DNA from: Streptococcus infantis
GTDB lineage: Bacteria > Bacillota > Bacilli > Lactobacillales > Streptococcaceae
Assembly (NCBI RefSeq): GCF_019929665.1
Contig: NZ_JAHZPZ010000002.1
Span: forward strand, 62,001 to 126,000
Length of the DNA: 64,000 bases
Direction: 5' to 3'
Position numbers and translations under genes: made by a program. Below are positions 63,641-64,000 of the stretch, one piece after another (positions within the stretch are counted from its first letter, which is position 1; the number at the start of each line of letters is the position of its first letter). The notes beneath the pieces are model-generated. The model was given only the letters and a program-made list of their open reading frames with translations. It was not told the DNA's origin and searched no databases.

Positions 63641-64000
63641 TTATCCCTTTAACTCCGCTACAGTGTCGATGAAAAGATCTCCACGTACTTCAAAGTTAGC
63701 ATACATATCCCAGCTCGCATTGGCAGGACTGAGGAGAACAACATCTCCTTCTTCAGCAAGTTCAGAAGCCTTACGAGTCGCATCTGCAATATCAGTCGCG
63801 TTGACATAAGCCACACCAGCTTTATCCGCTGCACGTTTGACACGTTCTGCAGATTGACCGAGGATGACCATTTTCTTAAGTCCAGTAATATCAGGAACTA
63901 ATTCGTCAAACTCATTGCCACGGTCCAACCCACCAGCAATCAAGATAACCTTGCTATTATCAAATCCTGACAAGGCTTTTTGAGTTGCTAAGATATTGGT
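63641..64000 (-). CDS. murD: UDP-N-acetylmuramoylalanine--D-glutamate ligase, C-terminal part (start outside window)
   Basis: Only the last 119 codons are inside; the frame is open to the right edge. The visible part is the C-terminal Mur ligase domain: [56 protein letters not shown] and [10 protein letters not shown]. It lies one base from murG. MurD adds D-glutamate to UDP-MurNAc-L-Ala. Confidence 0.92.
   Translation of the reverse strand, partial: TNILATQKALSGFDNSKVILIAGGLDRGNEFDELVPDITGLKKMVILGQSAERVKRAADKAGVAYVNATDIADATRKASELAEEGDVVLLSPANASWDMYANFEVRGDLFIDTVAELKG

Overview
The window is low-GC Firmicute DNA from a Streptococcus of the mitis group (S. mitis, S. oralis, S. pneumoniae and relatives). 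The evidence is the gene content and order (greA-mltG-murC-SNF2, ytgP/murE, rpsF-ssb-rpsR, livJHMGF-ylbG-clpP-upp, spxB-copA-cupA-copY, the ykoEDC/thi cluster, lctO, pyrFE, divIB-murG-murD), a Lys-type MurE, CtsR, CodY and PyrR sites, and a BOX-type repeat behind copA. The species cannot be fixed from this sequence alone. Most genes lie on the minus strand. Both window edges cut genes: a GNAT acetyltransferase at the left and murD at the right.

Layout. 1-5.8 kb: NAD salvage (pncB-nadE), an XRE regulator with a membrane partner, and an amino-acid permease. 5.8-16.7 kb: greA, mltG, two overlapping acetyltransferases, murC, an unrecognised disordered protein, a SWIM/SNF2 ATPase, and a sulfur amino-acid pair (metC-like and a MalY/PatB lyase). 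16.8-22.2 kb: an AliB-type peptide-binding lipoprotein, then ytgP (lipid II flippase family) divergent from murE. 22-29.8 kb: small conserved genes, ppaC, a HAD-cyclophilin fusion with a downstream S1 protein, rpsF-ssb-rpsR and a CBS-ACT protein. 30-37.6 kb: the branched-chain amino-acid ABC transporter, ylbG, clpP, upp, a dCMP deaminase and a TetR regulator. 37.7-43.4 kb: degV, a BaiN-like flavoprotein, a MerR/TipAS regulator, an NSS transporter, manA and a bglA deletion remnant. 43.6-50.6 kb: SemiSWEET, a LapA-like protein, a VOC protein, spxB, and the copper operon copY-cupA-copA. 50.6-58.4 kb: thiamine salvage under three TPP riboswitches. 58.4-64 kb: lctO, pyrFE behind a PyrR attenuator, divIB, murG and murD.

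How the genes work together. Cell-wall synthesis recurs in three places (murC/mltG, murE/ytgP, divIB/murG/murD). There is no sign of de novo thiamine-ring synthesis here. The thi region encodes uptake (YkoEDC, ThiW), salvage of degraded pyrimidine (two TenA types) and condensation (ThiD, ThiM, ThiE). SpxB and LctO are the two H2O2-forming oxidases of these streptococci, and both have cre-like sites nearby.

The most notable signals are non-coding. They are: a triplicated 54-bp stem-loop unit that begins in the livF stop codon; two inverted-repeat elements sitting exactly between stop codon and terminator behind copA and spxB; a roughly 240-bp TPP riboswitch/promoter block duplicated on both sides of one tenA; predicted leaderless starts for murE and the BaiN-like gene; a candidate attenuator ahead of the NSS transporter; and a stack of hairpins behind nadE. 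I found no clearly new defence or metabolic system, no prophage, no CRISPR array, no transposase, and no rRNA or tRNA gene.
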